8,631 nt of DNA from positions 1-8,631 of the forward strand of contig CAAGKL010000142.1 in the NCBI GenBank assembly GCA_900770405.1, in the 5' to 3' direction. Positions 5,119 to 8,631 of the stretch are shown here, piece by piece. The DNA is from Clostridia bacterium (lineage in GTDB: Bacteria > Bacillota > Clostridia > UBA1381). Every line of letters begins with the position of its first letter. Position 1 is the stretch's first letter. A model generated the notes under the pieces. It had not been told where the DNA came from. It saw nothing but the letters and a program-made list of their open reading frames with translations, and made no database searches. The position numbers were made by a program, and so were the translations under genes.

Positions 5119-5592
5119 ATGATAAAAATTTTGTTTGTCGGGCGAAATAATATATGCAGAAGCGCTATGGCGGAATTTATAATGAAGGACATTGTAACTC
5201 AAAAGGGCATACGCGATATGTTCGAGATAAAATCCGCCGCAACGAGCGCCGACGAGGTCGGCAGGTCGGTATACACGTCAGCAAAGCGAAAACTTGAGGA
5301 GAACGGGCTCTCCTGCAAGGGCAAGAAGGCGGTGCGTATGACAAGACGGGAGTATGCGCTCAGCGACTATGTAGTAGTGATGGACAGCGATGTTTTGCGC
5401 GAGGTCAAAAAGATTATGGGCCGCGATGTCGGCGACAAGCTTTCGCGACTGCTCGACCACACCTCGCGCCCGGAAAAGGACATTGACGACCCGTGGTACT
5501 CACGCAAATTCGACGAAATCTGGTGCGATGTCAGCGCGGGCTGCAAGGGGCTATGCAGGGAAATTATGGAAAAATATCACTTGTGTCTGTAA
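5119..5592 (+). CDS. Low-molecular-weight tyrosine-phosphatase homologue lacking the catalytic cysteine
   Basis: The 157-residue protein matches the LMW protein-tyrosine-phosphatase family along its whole length: KILFV strand, P-loop ending ICRS (12-15), SAATSADEVG (39-48), MDSDVLREV, and general-acid DPWY (Asp124). The P-loop, normally CxGNxCRS, reads GRNNICRS. The nucleophilic Cys is Gly8 (GGG at 5140-5142) and the conserved Gly is Asn10. The second Cys, Arg and Ser are kept. There is no frameshift or length change, so this looks like a maintained pseudoenzyme that may bind phosphotyrosine or a partner, and not a decayed gene. It has a good SD (GAGGAG) before ATG 5119, follows the PHP gene, and is followed at once by a terminator. 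Family call is sure; loss of activity is inferred. Confidence 0.88.
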   Translation: MIKILFVGRNNICRSAMAEFIMKDIVTQKGIRDMFEIKSAATSADEVGRSVYTSAKRKLEENGLSCKGKKAVRMTRREYALSDYVVVMDSDVLREVKKIMGRDVGDKLSRLLDHTSRPEKDIDDPWYSRKFDEIWCDVSAGCKGLCREIMEKYHLCL

Positions 5593-5619
5593 AAATCCGG
5601 TATTTATGCCGGATTTTTT
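5591..5619 (+). terminator. Intrinsic terminator of the PHP / phosphatase-like operon
   Basis: AAAAATCCGG (5591-5600) pairs with CCGGATTTTT (5609-5618) around an 8-nt loop, and six T's end the element. The stem begins in the stop codon of the phosphatase homologue. The A-tract on the left arm could let it work in both directions. Confidence 0.88.
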
Positions 5620-5630
5620 GTGTTTTCGGG

Positions 5631-5659
5631 TTGACAAGGCGGGATTTATGTATTATTAT
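5631..5659 (+). promoter_or_regulatory. Sigma-A promoter of the metF operon
   Basis: A perfect TTGACA -35 (5631-5636), a 17-bp spacer and TATTAT -10 (5654-5659). Transcription would start near 5666, leaving a leader of about 45 nt. That is too short for a SAM or cobalamin riboswitch, and none is seen. Confidence 0.85.
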
Positions 5660-5710
5660 ATATAAAAACCTACCTATTATATATGTTAATGGATACAAGG
5701 GGTGTGACCT

Positions 5711-6598
5711 GTGAAGCTTACAAAATTACTGCAAAAGAGAAAATTTTCACTGTCGTTTGAGGTTTTTCCGCCTAAGAGCAATGCGTCGTATGACGGCGTA
5801 AAGGCGGCGGCGCTGGAGATAGCGAAGCTTTCGCCGTCATTTATGAGCGTGACCTACGGCGCGGGCGGCGGCACGAGCGATTATACGCTTGAGCTTGCGA
5901 GGGAGATAAAGGACATATACGGCGTATCGTCGATTGCGCATCTGACCTGCATTTGCTCGACACGCGAGCTCGTGCAGAGGCGGATTCGCGAATTTGCCGA
6001 TGCGGGGATAGAGAATATTATGGCGCTGCGCGGCGACATTCCCGCCGACAGGCAGGCGGAGGACAGGAGCGACTGGGATTACCGCTACGCCACCGACCTG
6101 ATTGCGGACATAAAAAGCATAAACCCCGAGCTTTGCATCGGCGGCGCGTGCTATCCGGAAATCCACCCGGAGAGCGAAAATCAACGCGAGGACATACTAA
6201 GGCTTAAAGAAAAAACCGACGCGGGGTGCGATTTTCTCACGACGCAGATGTTTTTTGACAACAATCTTTTATATAATTTTCTGTATAAAATCCGCGAGGC
6301 GGGCATTTTGGTGCCGGTACTCGCCGGAGTTATGCCGATTACGAACGAAAAGCAGGTCGAGCGCGCGATAAAGCTTTCCGGCTCGTTTATGCCGCAGCGC
6401 TTTAAAAGCCTGATTGACGCGTTCGGCAAAAATCCCGACGCGATGAAGCAGGCGGGCATAGCCTATGCCACCGACCAGATTATCGACCTTTACGCGAACG
6501 GCATTTCGCACGTGCACGTCTATTCGATGAACAAGCCGGACGTTGCGGCGAAGATAAAGGCGAATATTTCCGATATTTTGGGAAAGGATTTAATATGA
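5711..6598 (+). CDS. metF: Methylenetetrahydrofolate reductase MetF
   Basis: MetF is a flavoenzyme that reduces 5,10-methylenetetrahydrofolate to 5-methyltetrahydrofolate, the methyl donor for MetH. The 295-residue protein, of usual bacterial length, shows FSLSFEVFPPK (Glu17 fits the catalytic Glu), SVTYGAGGGTSDYT (46-59), HLTCICSTR and ALRGDIP (Asp109, flavin/folate contact), then TTQMFFDN and PVLAGVMPI. It starts with GTG at 5711 behind AAGGGGTG (5697-5704). It is the first gene after a strong promoter, and its stop overlaps the next start by 4 bp (ATGA). In acetogen-like anaerobes MetF homologues also serve the Wood-Ljungdahl pathway, but the metH neighbour points to methionine synthesis. 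Confidence 0.95.
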   Translation: MKLTKLLQKRKFSLSFEVFPPKSNASYDGVKAAALEIAKLSPSFMSVTYGAGGGTSDYTLELAREIKDIYGVSSIAHLTCICSTRELVQRRIREFADAGIENIMALRGDIPADRQAEDRSDWDYRYATDLIADIKSINPELCIGGACYPEIHPESENQREDILRLKEKTDAGCDFLTTQMFFDNNLLYNFLYKIREAGILVPVLAGVMPITNEKQVERAIKLSGSFMPQRFKSLIDAFGKNPDAMKQAGIAYATDQIIDLYANGISHVHVYSMNKPDVAAKIKANISDILGKDLI

Positions 6599-7260
6599 TT
6601 TACACGAAATTCTACGAGCTCGGCGATTTTGATATGCGGGAAATTTTGCGCTATGCCGGCTCGAAGGAGGTCGGGGCGGTGACGGAGCTTGCGCGCTCGT
6701 GCATCGCCGAGGCGGTGCCGATGTGCCGCGGGAGCGTGTGCTGGTGCGAGGTTGATGTCGGCATCAGCTGCGGCGAGGTGGATTTGTCCTTTGCGAAAAC
6801 CGACAGCCGCGCGCTGGCGAAAAATCTCGGCGGCTGCCGGCGGGCGGTGATTTTCGGCGCGACGGTCGGGCTTGAGGCGGACAGGCTGATAAAGCGATAT
6901 AGTCGGCTCGATACCGCGCGGGCGGTTATGCTGCAGGCAATCGGCGCGGAGCGGATAGAGGCGCTGTGCGATGCGTTTTGCGCGGATATTGAGGAAAATG
7001 TTGCGGAGCGCGGACTCTTTACAAGACCGCGGTTCAGTCCGGGCTACGGTGATTTGCCGCTGGAAATCCAGAGGGATTTTGTGCGGGTGCTCGATTGCAG
7101 GCGCAAAATCGGCGTGACGCTCAACGAGAGCCTGCTGATGTCACCATCGAAATCGGTGACCGCGATAATAGGGCTGTCCGACAAGCCGTGCGGCGTGACG
7201 TCGGGCGACTGCGGATACTGCGGGAAAAGGGATTGTGCATACAGAAAGGAAGAAAAATGA
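6595..7260 (+). CDS. Stand-alone methionine synthase (B12-dependent) activation-domain protein
   Basis: The 221-residue protein resembles the C-terminal reactivation domain of cobalamin-dependent methionine synthase, which binds SAM and helps re-methylate oxidised cobalamin. Signatures are RPRFSPGYGDLP (144-155; compare RPAPGYPxCP in full-length MetH) and LMSPSKSVTAIIGL (181-194). A separate activation-domain protein beside MetH is known from Thermotoga maritima and some Firmicutes. The C-terminus adds a cysteine set (Cys199, 206, 209, 214; CX6CX2CX4C) not part of the classical domain, perhaps a metal site. It overlaps metF and metH by 4 bp each, with SD GGAAAGGA at 6581-6588. This context strongly supports a role with MetH. 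Confidence 0.88.
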   Translation: MIYTKFYELGDFDMREILRYAGSKEVGAVTELARSCIAEAVPMCRGSVCWCEVDVGISCGEVDLSFAKTDSRALAKNLGGCRRAVIFGATVGLEADRLIKRYSRLDTARAVMLQAIGAERIEALCDAFCADIEENVAERGLFTRPRFSPGYGDLPLEIQRDFVRVLDCRRKIGVTLNESLLMSPSKSVTAIIGLSDKPCGVTSGDCGYCGKRDCAYRKEEK

Positions 7261-8631
7261 GCCTTAGAGATGAGCTTAAAAATACCCGGCTATATCTGGA
7301 CGGGAGTATGGGGACGCTTTTGCAGTCGCGCGGGCTCGGCGTGGGCGAGCTGCCGGAGCTGTGGAATATCACTCACGGCGAGGTTATAGTCGATATTCAC
7401 AAGAGCTATTTTGATGCTGGCAGCAATATCGTCTGCTCGAACACCTTCGGCGCGAGCAGGCTGTCCTACGGCGATGAGCTTGAGAAAATTATTACCGCCG
7501 CGATTGATAATGCAAAGCGTGCGCGCGAGCTTGCGGGCGGCGGGAGCAAATATATCGCGCTTGATGTCGGGCCGCTGGGGCGGCTTTTAAAGCCGTACGG
7601 CGACTTTGAATTTGAGCGGGCTGTTGAGGTGTTCTCTGAGACGGTCAGAATCGGCGCGGCGGCGGGCGCGGATCTGGTTTTTGTCGAGACGATGAACGAC
7701 AGCTATGAAACAAAGGCGGCGGTGCTGGCGGCAAAGGAAAGCTGCCGTCTGCCGGTATTTGCGTCGAACGCCTACAGCGAGGACGGCAAGCTTATGACGG
7801 GCGCATCGCCCGCGGCGATGGTCGCGATGCTCGAGGGGCTCGGCGTCGACGCGCTGGGCGTGAATTGCTCGCTCGGTCCACGACAGCTTCTGGGCGTTAT
7901 CGGGGAAATTGCAAAATATTCGAGCACGCCGATTCTGGCAAAGCCGAACGCCGGTCTGCCGGAGAGTGACGGCTGCCACACGGTGTACGGCGTTCTGCCG
8001 GAAGAATTCGGCGAGGATATGCAGGAAATGGCGCTCGCGGGCGCAAGGCTGCTGGGCGGCTGCTGCGGCACGACGCCGGAATATATCCGCAGAACCGTTG
8101 AGGCGACAAGGGATATTCCGGTAACTGCGCCCAAAAAAAAGAATTACACGCTTGTGTCCTCCTACACGCACTGCATCGAAATCGGCAGCAAGCCTATGAT
8201 AATCGGCGAGCGGATTAACCCGACGGGGAAAAAGCGCTTTAAGCAGGCGCTGGTTGAGGGAGATATTGACTATATCCTGAAAGAGGGAATTGCGCAGCAG
8301 GAAAAGGGCGCGGATATCCTTGACGTGAATGTCGGGCTGCCGGGAATCGACGAGGCGGAGATGCTGGAGCGGGCTGTGTTCGAGCTCCAGTCGGTGATAA
8401 ATCTGCCGCTGCAGCTCGATACGTCGGATATTGCCGCGATGGAGCGCGCGATGCGCATTTACAACGGCAAGGCGATGATTAACTCGGTGAACGGCAAGAG
8501 GGAGAGTATGGACGCCGTATTCCCGCTGGTGAAAAAGTACGGCGGGGTAGTGGTGGCGCTTACGCTGGACGAGAGCGGCATACCGCCGACGGCAGAGGGC
8601 AGGATTGAGATTGCAGAAAAAATTTTGCGCA
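7257..8631 (+). CDS. metH: Cobalamin-dependent methionine synthase MetH, 3' partial
   Basis: MetH moves the methyl group of methyltetrahydrofolate to homocysteine through cobalamin. The 458 codons seen are open to the window edge. The N-terminal homocysteine-binding barrel carries zinc ligands Cys204 (GVNCSLGP) and Cys269-Cys270 (GGCCGTTPEYI), with LDGSMGT at the start. The pterin-binding domain follows: IGERINPTGKKRF, GADILDVNVGLPG, LQLDTS and INSVNG. Cysteine positions are close to those of the short T. maritima enzyme. The start ATG overlaps the previous stop (ATGA), with AAAGGAAG at 7244-7251. The cobalamin domain lies beyond the edge. Because an activation protein is encoded just upstream, I expect this MetH to lack its own C-terminal activation domain, which cannot be seen here. 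Confidence 0.95.
   Translation, partial: MSLRDELKNTRLYLDGSMGTLLQSRGLGVGELPELWNITHGEVIVDIHKSYFDAGSNIVCSNTFGASRLSYGDELEKIITAAIDNAKRARELAGGGSKYIALDVGPLGRLLKPYGDFEFERAVEVFSETVRIGAAAGADLVFVETMNDSYETKAAVLAAKESCRLPVFASNAYSEDGKLMTGASPAAMVAMLEGLGVDALGVNCSLGPRQLLGVIGEIAKYSSTPILAKPNAGLPESDGCHTVYGVLPEEFGEDMQEMALAGARLLGGCCGTTPEYIRRTVEATRDIPVTAPKKKNYTLVSSYTHCIEIGSKPMIIGERINPTGKKRFKQALVEGDIDYILKEGIAQQEKGADILDVNVGLPGIDEAEMLERAVFELQSVINLPLQLDTSDIAAMERAMRIYNGKAMINSVNGKRESMDAVFPLVKKYGGVVVALTLDESGIPPTAEGRIEIAEKILR

Noticed and set aside
5660..5710. SAM (S-box), T-box or cobalamin riboswitch before metF
   Set aside because: The leader after the promoter is only about 45 nt and shows none of the conserved helices or boxes.
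5390..5714. Two small + strand frames across the terminator and metF promoter
   Set aside because: Both start inside the phosphatase-like gene in other frames and run through a terminator and a promoter; no SD or motif.
7587..8171. - strand open frame (194 codons) opposite metH
   Set aside because: Arg/Ala/His-rich shadow of a clear metH reading frame; no motif and no SD context.

Overview
The window looks like a chromosomal segment of a Bacillota (Firmicutes) bacterium, most likely of class Clostridia and possibly a gut Oscillospirales-type lineage. This rests on moderate GC, strong GGAGG-type Shine-Dalgarno (SD) sequences, very tight operons, T-run terminators, TTGACA/TATAAT promoters and protein sequences of clostridial type. 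The genus cannot be read from this window. I see no insertion sequence, phage gene, CRISPR array, rRNA or tRNA. All genes but one are on the + strand.

Region 1 (1-3797) is one operon cut by the left edge. It holds an amidohydrolase (partial), queC, queD, queE, folE and dtd. FolE makes dihydroneopterin triphosphate from GTP. QueD, QueE and QueC then carry it through 6-carboxytetrahydropterin and 7-carboxy-7-deazaguanine to preQ0, the precursor of queuosine in tRNA. Neighbours overlap or are separated by a few bases, which suggests translational coupling. The metal-dependent hydrolase at the front has no known role in this pathway. The operon ends in a perfect 12-bp hairpin that contains the dtd stop codon and also serves the convergent gene on the other side.

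Region 2 (3798-4409) carries a small lipoprotein gene on the - strand and a 330-bp AT-rich intergenic stretch. The stretch holds an inverted repeat, a possible small-RNA gene ending in a hairpin and T-run, and the promoter of the next operon.

Region 3 (4344-5619) is a two-gene operon: a PHP-domain metallo-phosphoesterase and a low-molecular-weight tyrosine-phosphatase homologue. The second protein keeps the fold signatures and the general-acid DPWY motif, but glycine replaces the nucleophilic cysteine. It looks like an intact pseudophosphatase and is the most surprising item in the window. A clear terminator follows.

Region 4 (5631-8631) is a one-carbon/methionine operon behind a consensus sigma-A promoter: metF, a stand-alone methionine-synthase activation-domain protein and metH, which runs off the right edge. 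Both junctions are ATGA overlaps. MetF makes methyltetrahydrofolate, MetH transfers the methyl group to homocysteine through cobalamin, and the middle protein presumably helps reactivate oxidised cobalamin. No SAM or cobalamin riboswitch is visible in the roughly 45-nt leader.
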